Positions 1-7,211 of a stretch of DNA of 15,976 nucleotides are shown here, in pieces (position 1 is the first letter of the stretch; every line of letters begins with the position of its first letter). Made by a program: the position numbers and the translations under genes. Location of the stretch: positions 1 through 15,976 of the forward strand of contig JACMOT010000517.1 in the NCBI GenBank assembly GCA_014377915.1. Reading direction: 5' to 3'. The notes under the pieces are model-generated. The model saw only the letters and a program-made list of their open reading frames with translations, was not told the DNA's origin and did no database searches. The DNA is from Tardiphaga sp. Lineage in GTDB: Bacteria > Pseudomonadota > Alphaproteobacteria > Rhizobiales > Xanthobacteraceae.

Positions 1-56
1 AGGAGCCGTGGTGCACCGCAGACCCGGGAGCGCCTTGAAATTCTGCACTTGGTAGG

Positions 57-104
57 GTCCCGGCACTGCGGAGCGGCATAAGAATGCCGCACCGCGCCCG
101 GGAC
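57..104. other. Long imperfect hairpin in intergenic DNA
   Basis: Nested arms are visible: GTCCCGG at 57-63 pairs with CCGGGAC at 98-104, GCGG at 68-71 with CCGC at 92-95, and GCGGCAT at 73-79 with ATGCCGC at 84-90 around an AAGA loop. That is 18 base pairs, interrupted by one A-A mismatch and one small internal loop. No T-run follows on either strand, so it is not a canonical intrinsic terminator. It could belong to the 3' end of a gene or RNA beginning left of the window, to a repeat family, or to a structured RNA. The rest of 1-249 shows no convincing coding sequence. Confidence 0.5.
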
Positions 105-249
105 ATGAGTATTTCATCCTAACGGATCAGACGCTAGCTGTCGTAATTCAAAGCGAGAACGCCTTTGTCGCCGTCGCTTGAGGCAAACAAGCGGAGTGTG
201 TGGATCCCTGGTTTCACGGGACGACTTGCTGAGGTGAAGGCGGGAAATT

Positions 250-1179
250 TCAATCCGGTTCGCGCTGCAGCCATTCCGCCGCGCCGCGCCATAGCGTGTC
301 GCGGTGTTCGGACCGGAAGAAGCCGAAATGGCCGAGCTTCCGGGCGCCCGCTTCGGCCGGCGTGATGACGTCGATCTCCGGCCGTATCGAGGTAAAGCCC
401 GCGCAGAGCAATTGGATCGCCGCCGGCGTGGCCCATGGATCGTCGGAAAAACCCAGCGCCCGCAACGCGCCGCGATAGCGCGGAAAGTTCGCCAGCGCGC
501 GCAACTGGCTGTCGTCGAAAAAATAGCGGTCGCTCAACACCCAGCGCGACCATTCCAGAAACACGTCGCGGGGCAGATCGAGGCCAAGACCGACCCGGCC
601 CGGCGCGTAGCCCAGCGCATGCGTCAGCGGCACGCCGATATATTTCAGCAGTGCGTAAATCCGGTAGCGTTCCGGTGCCGTCATTAGGCACCAGCTACCG
701 GCCTGGGCAGCGACGAATAATGCGCGTTCGACCTCCGCATTGTTCGGGATCAGGCCCAGCGCCTGGCCGCCGAACGAATGGCCGACAAAGCCGAGCGGCA
801 TCGACTTGTAGCGCTCGCGCATCCAGGCCACCGCGGCGGTCACGTCAAGCGCGGCCCAATCGGACATCGAGGCCTTGAACCCGATCAGCGACGCCGGTTG
901 CGGGCTGCCCGCTTTCGATTTCGGCCGCGAGTCACCGGTGCCGCGATAGTCGTAGGTCAACACCGCGCAACCGCGGCCGGCCAGATAGCTGGCAAAGCCC
1001 CGGTAGATCTTGCGTGGCACCGCGGTTGCGGAATTGATCAGCACAGCGTGACTCCTGGCGCCGCGCGGCAGATACAGGGTCGCACCCAGCAGAAAGCCGT
1101 CGGTGGCCGGAAATGTGATGTGGTCGGCGAAAACGTCGTCCTTCGCCGGGTCCGCCACTTGGGTAATCGTGTGCGCCAT
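250..1179 (-). CDS. Alpha/beta hydrolase (COG4757-like)
   Basis: This 309-residue protein has the alpha/beta hydrolase layout. The oxyanion and early-strand region includes LTYDYRGTGDS (75-84). The nucleophile elbow GHSFGG places the catalytic Ser at 135. An acidic residue in SDDPWATP (Asp246/247) and His284 in LGHFGFFR complete a plausible triad. The length and the FGFFR ending resemble the uncharacterised predicted hydrolases of COG4757; the substrate is unknown and it may be an esterase. There is no signal peptide, so it is probably cytoplasmic. ATG at 1177-1179 was chosen because the sequence MAHTITQ leads directly into the fold; the frame stays open far upstream only because it shadows the DAHP synthase gene. 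No clear Shine-Dalgarno precedes it. It is transcribed divergently from the DAHP synthase gene. Confidence 0.85.
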   Translation of the reverse strand: MAHTITQVADPAKDDVFADHITFPATDGFLLGATLYLPRGARSHAVLINSATAVPRKIYRGFASYLAGRGCAVLTYDYRGTGDSRPKSKAGSPQPASLIGFKASMSDWAALDVTAAVAWMRERYKSMPLGFVGHSFGGQALGLIPNNAEVERALFVAAQAGSWCLMTAPERYRIYALLKYIGVPLTHALGYAPGRVGLGLDLPRDVFLEWSRWVLSDRYFFDDSQLRALANFPRYRGALRALGFSDDPWATPAAIQLLCAGFTSIRPEIDVITPAEAGARKLGHFGFFRSEHRDTLWRGAAEWLQREPD

Positions 1180-1245
1180 AATACGGTCTAGCAAATGCGA
1201 ATTTGGCTTTCGCTGCAAGTACTTATGTAGGGATATTGATTGCGG

Positions 1246-1275
1246 TTGGCGATCCGCTGCAACCCTGTGTATAAC
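1246..1275 (+). promoter_or_regulatory. Candidate promoter of the DAHP synthase gene
   Basis: A -35-like TTGGCG (1246-1251) and a -10-like TATAAC (1270-1275) are separated by 18 bases. This would start transcription near 1282 and leave a leader of about 40 bases. It is a pattern match only, in the divergent gap 1180-1320. Confidence 0.4.
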
Positions 1276-1308
1276 GCGGCACCGCGCCTGCCTGAAGGCA
1301 CGGTTTTC

Positions 1309-1313
1309 AGGAG
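1309..1313 (+). promoter_or_regulatory. Ribosome binding site of DAHP synthase
   Basis: AGGAG lies 7 bases before the ATG at 1321. It decides this start over the in-frame upstream extension to 1240. Confidence 0.75.
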
Positions 1314-1320
1314 TGATACG

Positions 1321-2709
1321 ATGTCCGAGCGGTGGACGCCCGATAGCTGGCGCGGCAAGCCTGTACAGCAGATGCCGGCCTATCCGGATCTGAAACTCCT
1401 CGGCGATGTCGAGGCGCAGCTCGCGACCTTTCCGCCGCTGGTGTTTGCCGGCGAGGCCCGCAACCTGAAGAAGTCGCTGGCGCGCGTCGCCGCCGGCGAG
1501 GCCTTCCTGTTGCAGGGCGGCGATTGCGCCGAGAGCTTTGCCGAGCACGGCGCCAATAACATCCGCGATTTCTTCCGCGCGTTCTTGCAGATGTCGGTGG
1601 TGCTGACCTATGCCGGCGCGCTGCCGGTGGTGAAGGTCGGCCGCATTGCCGGTCAGTTCGCCAAACCACGCTCCTCGCCGATGGAGAAACTGAACGGCGT
1701 CGAACTGCCGAGCTATCGCGGCGATATTGTCAATGACATCGCCTTCACGGCGGAATCCCGCGTGCCCGATCCGCAGCGTCAATTGATGGCCTACCGGCAG
1801 TCGGCGGCGACGCTGAACCTGCTGCGCGCCTTCGCCACCGGCGGTTTTGCCAATCTCGGTAGTGTGCACCAGTGGATGCTGGGCTTTTTGAAGGATTCGC
1901 AGCAGTCGCGGCGCTACAAGGAATTGGCGGACCGGATCTCCGACGCGCTTAACTTCATGCGCGCCTGCGGCCTCAATCTGGAAAGCCATCCCGAGCTGCG
2001 CTCGACGGATTTCTACACCAGTCACGAAGCGCTGCTGCTCGGTTACGAGCAGGCTTTCACCCGTGTTGATTCCATGACCGGCGACTGGTACGCGACCTCC
2101 GGCCACATGATCTGGATCGGCGACCGCACCCGCCAGCTCGACCACGCCCATGTCGAGTATTTCCGCGGCATCAAAAATCCGATCGGCCTGAAATGCGGCC
2201 CGTCGCTGAAGCCTGACGAGTTGATCAAGCTGATCGACGTGCTCAATCCCGACAACGAGCCCGGCCGCCTGACGCTGATCAATCGCTTCGGTGCCGACAA
2301 GGTAGGCGACCATCTGCCGGGGCTGATCCGCGCCGTTCAGCGCGAAGGCCGCTCGGTGGTGTGGTCGTGCGATCCGATGCACGGCAACACCATCACCTCG
2401 AATTCGGGCTACAAGACCCGACCGTTCGATCGCATCCTGTCCGAGGTGAAATCCTTCTTCGCTGTCCACGCGGCCGAAGGCACCCATCCAGGCGGCGTGC
2501 ATCTGGAGATGACCGGGCAGAACGTCACCGAATGCACCGGCGGCGCGCGCGCCATCAGCGACGAGGACCTCAATGACCGCTACCATACGGTCTGCGATCC
2601 CCGCCTCAACGCCGAACAGTCGATCGATATGGCTTTCCTGGTCGCGGAGCTGCTGAAGACGTCGCGCGTGGGCAAGGTCGAGCCGATGCCGGTCGCATCG
2701 GGCCTCTGA
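1321..2709 (+). CDS. aroG: Class II 3-deoxy-7-phosphoheptulonate (DAHP) synthase
   Basis: The enzyme condenses phosphoenolpyruvate with erythrose 4-phosphate to form DAHP, the first step of the shikimate pathway to aromatic amino acids. The 462 residues match the plant-like class II (AroA-II) family length. Family signatures are all present: [10 protein letters not shown] with metal ligand Cys69, [31 protein letters not shown] with His354, [13 protein letters not shown] with Glu396, and CDPRLN with Asp426. By homology with the Mycobacterium enzyme these four residues bind the divalent metal. The ATG at 1321 has a good Shine-Dalgarno. It is followed after a single base by the diacylglycerol kinase gene, so the two are probably co-transcribed. 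The symbol varies in this lineage (aroF, aroG or aroA-II); the function is secure. Confidence 0.96.
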   Translation: MSERWTPDSWRGKPVQQMPAYPDLKLLGDVEAQLATFPPLVFAGEARNLKKSLARVAAGEAFLLQGGDCAESFAEHGANNIRDFFRAFLQMSVVLTYAGALPVVKVGRIAGQFAKPRSSPMEKLNGVELPSYRGDIVNDIAFTAESRVPDPQRQLMAYRQSAATLNLLRAFATGGFANLGSVHQWMLGFLKDSQQSRRYKELADRISDALNFMRACGLNLESHPELRSTDFYTSHEALLLGYEQAFTRVDSMTGDWYATSGHMIWIGDRTRQLDHAHVEYFRGIKNPIGLKCGPSLKPDELIKLIDVLNPDNEPGRLTLINRFGADKVGDHLPGLIRAVQREGRSVVWSCDPMHGNTITSNSGYKTRPFDRILSEVKSFFAVHAAEGTHPGGVHLEMTGQNVTECTGGARAISDEDLNDRYHTVCDPRLNAEQSIDMAFLVAELLKTSRVGKVEPMPVASGL

Positions 2710-2710
2710 G

Positions 2711-3070
2711 TTGACGCGCCTTTGGCGGGCTTTGATCAACACCTGGAACGGGCTGACCTTCGCCACCCGCTCCGAACAGGCCATTCGCGAGGAGCTGTTT
2801 GCGCTGCTCCTCGCCGTGCCGTTGTCTTTCCTGATCGGGACCACCTCCGCCCGCCGCATTGAGCTCGTGGCGGTGGTGCTGCTGCTGCTGACGGTCGAAT
2901 TGCTCAACACCGCCATCGAAAAGCTCGCCGACCGCATCACCACCGACCATGATCCGCAGATCGGTGCGGTCAAGGACATGGGATCGGCCGCCGTTGGCGT
3001 CGCATTGGTAATTGCTGCCCTCACCTGGTTGTTCGCGCTCGGCGAACGCATAGGTGTGTTCCAGGCGTGA
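2711..3070 (+). CDS. dgkA: Diacylglycerol kinase (DgkA family)
   Basis: This is a small integral membrane kinase that phosphorylates diacylglycerol to phosphatidic acid and so recycles lipid turnover products in the inner membrane. The 119 residues fit the usual length of about 120. Three hydrophobic segments are seen (roughly 29-43, 50-66, 92-110). The family core VELLNTAIEKLADR (62-75) carries the active-site Glu63, Asn66 and Glu70. KDMGSAAV (88-95) is the second conserved block, and Glu27/Glu28 lie in the amphipathic N-terminus. The start is TTG, one base after the DAHP synthase stop. No Shine-Dalgarno is evident, and no in-frame ATG or GTG lies just upstream, so translation is probably coupled to the preceding gene. 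The stop codon lies inside a 46-bp palindromic repeat. Confidence 0.93.
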   Translation: MTRLWRALINTWNGLTFATRSEQAIREELFALLLAVPLSFLIGTTSARRIELVAVVLLLLTVELLNTAIEKLADRITTDHDPQIGAVKDMGSAAVGVALVIAALTWLFALGERIGVFQA

Positions 3071-3110
3071 TCCCGAAAAGTGGCGTCCCGGTTTTCGGAC
3101 GAGACCACGC
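3065..3110. repeat. Rhizobiales-type intergenic palindrome overlapping the dgkA stop
   Basis: The outer ends GCGTGATC (3065-3072) and GACCACGC (3103-3110) are inverted with one mismatch. The inner arms CCGAAAA (3073-3079) and TTTTCGG (3092-3098) are perfect. The core CCGAAAAGTGG...CCGGTTTTCGG resembles a palindromic element scattered in very many copies through Bradyrhizobium and relatives (recalled, not searched). Its first bases form the last dgkA codon and the TGA. The remaining gap to nadE (3111-3164) shows no clear promoter. Confidence 0.7.
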
Positions 3111-3164
3111 CGCTGCGAAACTCGCGCAATTGCGAAAGGCGAGCCCCCGGGCTTTAATAACTCC

Positions 3165-4919
3165 ATGACAGAATCCGCGCGCTTCCTCGTGACACTGGCC
3201 CAGCTCAATCCAACCGTTGGCGACATCGCCGGCAATGCCGCCAAGGCGCGCGCGGCCCGTGCGCAGGCGGCGGCGGATGGCGCCGCCTTGCTGGTCCTGC
3301 CTGAGCTGTTCATTGCGGGCTATCCGCCGGAAGATCTGGTGCTGAAGCCGTCTTTCCAGGCGGCCTGTCGCGCCGCGATCGAAGAATTGGCGCGCGAGAC
3401 CGCCGATGGCGGCCCGGCCATGCTGATCGGTTCGCCCTGGGTCGATGGCGGCAAGCTCTATAATGCCTGTGCGCTGCTGGATGACGGCCGCATCGCGGCG
3501 ATCCGCTTCAAGGTCAACCTGCCGAATTACGGCGTGTTCGACGAGAAGCGCGTATTCGCCCGCGGGCCGGTGTCGGGGCCGATGACGATCCGTGGCCTGC
3601 GGATCGGCGTGCCGATCTGTGAAGACACCTGGATGGAGGAATCCGAGGATTACGAGAACGTGGTCGAAACCCTCGCCGAGACCGGCGCCGAAATCCTGAT
3701 CGTGCCGAACGGCTCGCCCTATGCGCGCAACAAGAACGATTTGCGGCTGTCGGTGCAGGTCGCTCGCGTCATGGAGAGCAACCTGCCGCTGGTCTATCTC
3801 AACCAGGTCGGCGGCCAGGACGAACTGGTGTTCGACGGCGCTTCCTTTGTGCTCAACGCGGATCGCACGCTTGGCGCGCAACTGCCGGGCTTCGCCGAAA
3901 ACATCACGACGCTGACCTTTGTCAAAGGCGACAATGGCTGGCGCTGCGACGGGCCGATCGCTCCGCTGCTCGAGGGCGACGAAGGCGACTACGCCGCCTG
4001 CGTGTTGGGGCTGCGCGACTATGTGCAGAAGAACGGTTTCCCCGGCGTGCTGATGGGCGTCTCCGGCGGCATCGATTCGGCTTTGTGCGCGGCGCTTGCG
4101 GTCGATGCGCTGGGCGCCGATCGCGTGCGTGGCGTGATGCTGCCGTTCCGCTTTACAGCCCAGGTGTCGCTCGACGATGCCGCGCAACTGGCGGACAGGC
4201 TTGGCATTCGCTACGAGGTGCTGCCGATCGCGCAGGCCGTCAACGGCTTCGAGGCGATCCTGTCCGGCACCTTCGCAGGCCTGCCGCGCGACATCACCGA
4301 GGAGAATTTGCAGGCGCGTACCCGCGGTACGCTGCTGATGGCGATCTCCAACAAGACCGGCGCGATGGTCGTCACCACCGGCAACAAGTCGGAAATGTCG
4401 GTCGGCTACGCCACGCTGTATGGCGACATGAATGGCGGCTTCAATCCGATCAAGGATATCTACAAGACCGAGGTGTTCCGGCTGTGCAGGTTGCGCAATG
4501 GTTGGAAGCCGGACGGCGCGCTTGGTCCCGACGGCGAGGTGATCCCGGTCAATATCATCGTACGACCGCCGACGGCGGAGCTGCGCGAGAACCAGACCGA
4601 CCAGGACTCGCTACCGCCCTATGAGATTCTCGATGCGATTCTCGAGCGCCTGGTCGAGCGCGAGGAGGCGTTGTCCTCGATCGTCGCCGAGGGCTTTGAG
4701 AAGGAGGTGGTGCTGCGGATCGACCGGCTGCTGAACATCGCCGAGTACAAGCGCCGTCAGGCCGCGCCCGGCGTGAAGGTGACGCGGAAGAATTTCGGCA
4801 GGGATCGCCGCTACCCCATCACCAACAAGTTTCGCGATCTGGCGACGGCGTTGCCGCAGCCTGACGACTCGCTGCTCACACGCGCCAGCCGCGGTTCGGC
4901 CGAAGCGTTCGAGGGGTAG
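3165..4919 (+). CDS. nadE: Glutamine-dependent NAD(+) synthetase
   Basis: The protein makes NAD from deamido-NAD, ATP and glutamine, the last step of NAD biosynthesis in the cytoplasm. The 584 residues comprise two domains. The N-terminal nitrilase-type glutaminase (about 7-265) carries the triad Glu47 (LPELFIAGYPPEDL), Lys116 (RFKVNLPNYG) and Cys152 (VPICEDTW). The C-terminal synthetase has the pyrophosphatase loop SGGIDS (300-305) and the block TTGNKSEMSVGYATLYGD. Ammonia released in the first domain is channelled to the second in this family. ATG at 3165 is preferred: residues from it align with the nitrilase start, and the upstream frame runs through the repeat. The Shine-Dalgarno is weak. 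It probably belongs to the same transcription unit as dgkA, though the 94-base gap leaves room for its own promoter. Confidence 0.95.
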   Translation: MTESARFLVTLAQLNPTVGDIAGNAAKARAARAQAAADGAALLVLPELFIAGYPPEDLVLKPSFQAACRAAIEELARETADGGPAMLIGSPWVDGGKLYNACALLDDGRIAAIRFKVNLPNYGVFDEKRVFARGPVSGPMTIRGLRIGVPICEDTWMEESEDYENVVETLAETGAEILIVPNGSPYARNKNDLRLSVQVARVMESNLPLVYLNQVGGQDELVFDGASFVLNADRTLGAQLPGFAENITTLTFVKGDNGWRCDGPIAPLLEGDEGDYAACVLGLRDYVQKNGFPGVLMGVSGGIDSALCAALAVDALGADRVRGVMLPFRFTAQVSLDDAAQLADRLGIRYEVLPIAQAVNGFEAILSGTFAGLPRDITEENLQARTRGTLLMAISNKTGAMVVTTGNKSEMSVGYATLYGDMNGGFNPIKDIYKTEVFRLCRLRNGWKPDGALGPDGEVIPVNIIVRPPTAELRENQTDQDSLPPYEILDAILERLVEREEALSSIVAEGFEKEVVLRIDRLLNIAEYKRRQAAPGVKVTRKNFGRDRRYPITNKFRDLATALPQPDDSLLTRASRGSAEAFEG

Positions 4920-4978
4920 GGAACGGCCTGTTGCAGTCGTCTCACGATGTGCATTAGGCATCGCGAAACGCCGAACCT

Positions 4979-5176
4979 CTACTCCGTCCAGTCCGCGACC
5001 CTCAGCGCGTGAGGAACGCGGGCGAAAGCTTTATCGCGCGTCACGAGGGTTGCGTCGATGGCCGCCGCATGGGCCGCGATCATCAGGTCGAGGGGGGCGA
5101 GCGTCACGCCGCTCGCTTCGCACGCCGCGCGCAAGTCGCCGTAGGTTCTGGTGACATCGTGATCCCATGGCAGCAC
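4979..5176 (-). pseudogene. C-terminal remnant of a VapC-type PIN-domain toxin
   Basis: About 65 residues with the clear end of a VapC ribonuclease survive: VLPWD, then [23 protein letters not shown], the strand [14 protein letters not shown] and the tail ADW. The two C-terminal acidic residues of the PIN active site (in PLDLMIAA and TRDKAF) are still there. The N-terminal half of a VapC (usually about 130 residues), with the first Asp and the middle Glu, is absent. Reading upstream in frame meets a stop at 5198-5200, and no other frame up to 5249 looks like the missing half. The GTG at 5176 is only the first possible start, not a believable one. No VapB antitoxin gene is present. It is most likely a decayed toxin-antitoxin locus with no catalytic activity. 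Confidence 0.8.
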
Positions 5177-5249
5177 GTCGTGGCAGCCCTGCGGGTCTCA
5201 GGTCAATCGCGGCGGAAATGTCGCCTTGCCGTCAGCGCGCTGCGCCGCG

Positions 5250-6416
5250 CTACTGCGTCTTCGGCAGGAACGTCGGTCCGACCGACCGGATCGGCTTGCT
5301 GGGATCGGCAGACGCGGCCGATGCCGCGTCGGGCGCCGACGTGGTTGTCGCGGGGGCGTCGGCGGCACCGCGCTTTTGCGCCACCGGCGCGCCCTTGGCG
5401 GGTGGCAGCGACATTTTCCTGGCGCGCTCCTCGGTGACGATGATGTCGCCGTTTTCCGCGGCGGATTTGTCGTCGATATTCTTCAGCGCGTCCGACCATG
5501 TCTGGCCCTGCGCCTTGCAGGCGCAGGATGGATTGAATTCGGTGCGGTACTTGAACGCGTTCGGCGACGACGAATAGGGCTGGCCCGACACCGAGACGGC
5601 CGCGTTGATGTCCTCGCCGGGATTGCGATAGCTGAACAGGCTCGCATCGGTGGCGGGGCACAGGCTCTTGCAGGTGCGCTCGTCGTCGGCAAAGCGGCTC
5701 TGCACCGTGGCGAAGGAGATCGGAAAATAGAAGCCGTCGCAGGTACGAACGCAGACCGTGCGGTAGGTCCCCGACGGCGGCAGCACCACCGCGTCCATCG
5801 GCGGGGCGCCAGGGCTCGGTTCATTGTTGCCGAACAAATTGTTCAGGAAATTGCCGGGGCCGGGGGCGGGTGCGGCACTGCGGGCCGCGGCTGCGTATTG
5901 CGGGCCGCAATTGTTCTGCGCGAGCGCCAGCAACACCGAACGTCGCTGGCTGTCACGGTCCGAACTGCCGGGAGTGCCAACCCGCAACCGCTCGAGGTTG
6001 CTGGTGATCTGGTCGAGATTGCCGCGCATCTGCTGAATCTGATTGTTGACCGGACCGCATTGCGCCGACTGGCCGTTGAACATCGAGAAGAAGCCGGAGG
6101 AATCGCAGCCCATCCGCTTCGCCTGCGAGGTCACGCGATCGAGTTCGCCCTGCTGCTTGGAGGCGGCATCCTCATAACGGCGCAGTTGCTCGGCGCGCGC
6201 GGGATCGCCGCCGGCGCCACGGTCGATGGTCGCGAGCTGGCCTTCCAGCCGCTGGCACATCGGATTGCCTGACGGCCCCGCCACGCCCTGCTGCTGTGGC
6301 GGCTGGCCGGGCGGATAGCCCTGCGCGGTCGCATCAACAGCCCATGAAGCCGTGCCGATCAGCGCGGCACAGACGAAAGCCAAGCGGGAGAGGGAAGCGA
6401 TCACAGTGTCAGACAT
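5250..6416 (-). CDS. Secreted DUF2865-family protein
   Basis: The 388 residues begin with a signal peptide (hydrophobic stretch about 11-25, probable cleavage after DATA at 31), so the mature protein is likely periplasmic or exported. A Pro/Gln-rich spacer (33-50) precedes a charged, Gln-rich segment (about 75-145) that may form a coiled coil. The conserved C-terminal core (about 205-310) has PPSGTYRTVCVRTCDGFYFP and FNPSCACKAQGQTW. The mature part has ten cysteines (54, 104, 120, 170, 222, 226, 249, 253, 298, 300), consistent with several disulfides. The last 50 residues are Ala/Pro/Ser-rich. I recognise it as DUF2865, a family of unknown function common in Nitrobacteraceae. An upstream TTG at 6437 is possible; ATG at 6416 is preferred. 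It lies downstream of, and on the same strand as, another secreted cysteine-rich gene. Confidence 0.85.
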   Translation of the reverse strand: MSDTVIASLSRLAFVCAALIGTASWAVDATAQGYPPGQPPQQQGVAGPSGNPMCQRLEGQLATIDRGAGGDPARAEQLRRYEDAASKQQGELDRVTSQAKRMGCDSSGFFSMFNGQSAQCGPVNNQIQQMRGNLDQITSNLERLRVGTPGSSDRDSQRRSVLLALAQNNCGPQYAAAARSAAPAPGPGNFLNNLFGNNEPSPGAPPMDAVVLPPSGTYRTVCVRTCDGFYFPISFATVQSRFADDERTCKSLCPATDASLFSYRNPGEDINAAVSVSGQPYSSSPNAFKYRTEFNPSCACKAQGQTWSDALKNIDDKSAAENGDIIVTEERARKMSLPPAKGAPVAQKRGAADAPATTTSAPDAASAASADPSKPIRSVGPTFLPKTQ

Positions 6417-6577
6417 ATCCGGCCAATAACGAGTCAAAGGAGCAGGCGAGGTTCGCTGGCTTTGCGGACCGCTGCCGACGTTGCCAAACTCGCGCGATCA
6501 AATTGCGGCGGCTAACGCGGCTTTCACTTAGCTGCTTCTGACGGCAGGGTCACGTCGTTTCCGGGGCTGTACTGTGA

Positions 6578-6605
6578 CGGCGGACGCGACGTTTCGCCTC
6601 CGCCG
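6578..6605 (-). terminator. Hairpin just downstream of the 102-residue secreted protein gene
   Basis: CGGCGGA (6578-6584) pairs with TCCGCCG (6599-6605), and GCGA/TCGC continue the stem across a C-C mismatch around a CGTT loop. It starts 9 bases after the stop codon of the minus-strand gene. No T-run follows, so it may be a weak or Rho-assisted terminator, or a 3' stabilising hairpin. The rest of 6417-6614 shows nothing else I can support. Confidence 0.4.
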
Positions 6606-6614
6606 CAACGACTT

Positions 6615-6923
6615 CTAGCGCTGGCAGGTGATGGCGACGAACTCTTCGCAACTGCCGTGGGAACAGTTGGCGCCCGCGGTCTTCGGCACGGATCCGGTCA
6701 CTTCATCGGGATCGACGCGGCGAAAGGCCGTGGCCTGCGCGAATTCGCGGGACTTGCAGTAAGATGCGGCCGCATGAGCGCCGCACTGCTCGCCCTTGGC
6801 GAGGCACTGGTCAATGCCATAGCCGTCCGACTGGTTGGCGATGATGAACACCCGCGAATCAGCGAGAGCAGGCGAAGCGGTGAAAATAAAAGCAGAGCTC
6901 AGAAAAACAGCAAGACGGATCAT
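6615..6923 (-). CDS. Small secreted six-cysteine protein, unknown function
   Basis: The 102 residues open with a textbook signal peptide (Arg3, hydrophobic core 4-19, cleavage after ALA at about 21). The mature part of about 81 residues contains six cysteines (40, 47, 56, 87, 92, 100), enough for three disulfides. It also has an IIANQSDGYGIDQC segment and ends FVAITCQR. I do not recognise a named family, though similar short proteins occur in Bradyrhizobium relatives. No catalytic motif is visible. AGGTGAG (6926-6932, minus strand) lies just upstream of the ATG and supports this start. It precedes the DUF2865 gene on the same strand, with 198 bases between them, so separate transcription is likely. 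Confidence 0.8.
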   Translation of the reverse strand: MIRLAVFLSSAFIFTASPALADSRVFIIANQSDGYGIDQCLAKGEQCGAHAAASYCKSREFAQATAFRRVDPDEVTGSVPKTAGANCSHGSCEEFVAITCQR

Positions 6924-6925
6924 AA

Positions 6926-6932
6926 CTCACCT
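6926..6932 (-). promoter_or_regulatory. Ribosome binding site of the 102-residue protein
   Basis: On the minus strand AGGTGAG precedes the ATG at 6921-6923, with the AGGTG core about 4 bases away. It is close-set but clear. Confidence 0.55.
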
Positions 6933-7051
6933 AATGAATGAGGGGGGCGCACCCTCACAAATAAGCCGAAAAGATTAAAAATTGTTAACCTTGCGGGGAG
7001 GTACCGGGAGATTAGGGCTGAAATCGGCCGTCGCCTGGGCATTCCAGCGTC

Positions 7052-7081
7052 TTGACGCGCAACCCTTGGCTGCCGCATGGT
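7052..7081 (+). promoter_or_regulatory. Candidate promoter upstream of cysS
   Basis: TTGACG (7052-7057) matches five of six -35 positions. The best -10 at 18 bases is CATGGT (7076-7081), which is poor. If used, transcription would begin near 7088, at the ATG of the small upstream ORF. The prediction is weak. Confidence 0.25.
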
Positions 7082-7087
7082 GCCCCC

Positions 7088-7138
7088 ATGAACGGATTTC
7101 TCGCCATATGTGGCATTTGCCGCGAGATTACGAGCTAG
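7088..7138 (+). CDS. Possible 16-residue leader peptide upstream of cysS
   Basis: The ATG at 7088 opens [16 protein letters not shown], ending at TAG 7136-7138, 73 bases before cysS. Two of the 16 codons are cysteine (7109-7111 and 7118-7120), a high share for a rare amino acid, and the downstream gene charges tRNA-Cys. No Shine-Dalgarno is visible; it would have to be leaderless or poorly translated. Such a short ORF can arise by chance. Its stop codon lies inside the 5' arm of the hairpin at 7133-7151. Confidence 0.25.
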   Translation: MNGFLAICGICREITS

Positions 7139-7151
7139 CGATTCGCTGGCT
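7133..7151 (+). promoter_or_regulatory. Hairpin in the cysS leader
   Basis: AGCTAGCG (7133-7140) and CGCTGGCT (7144-7151) form an 8-bp stem with one G-U pair and an ATT loop. TTTT follows only after 9 bases (7161-7164), so it is not a standard terminator. An alternative weaker pairing, CTCGC (7100-7104) with GCGAG (7122-7126), would enclose both Cys codons of the small ORF. Confidence 0.35.
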
Positions 7152-7211
7152 GAGGCCGTCTTTTCTCAATCGAGATCATTGGACGCCCGGCCGCAAGGGG
7201 ACGGGACTTCC

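Noticed and set aside
250..3129. A 959-codon minus-strand open frame
   Set aside because: Only 250-1179 is a real protein (the hydrolase). The upstream part is antisense to the DAHP synthase gene and dgkA, and its low-complexity, family-less sequence is a high-GC shadow.
5226..6272. A 348-codon plus-strand frame opposite the DUF2865 gene
   Set aside because: The minus-strand product has a signal peptide and a recognisable family core. The plus-strand translation has Arg/Gly-rich shadow composition.
6975..6990. CtrA-like site, TTAA and TTAACC halves
   Set aside because: The halves are 6 bases apart, whereas the consensus has 7, and the neighbouring genes give no cell-cycle link. Chance in an AT-rich patch is more likely.
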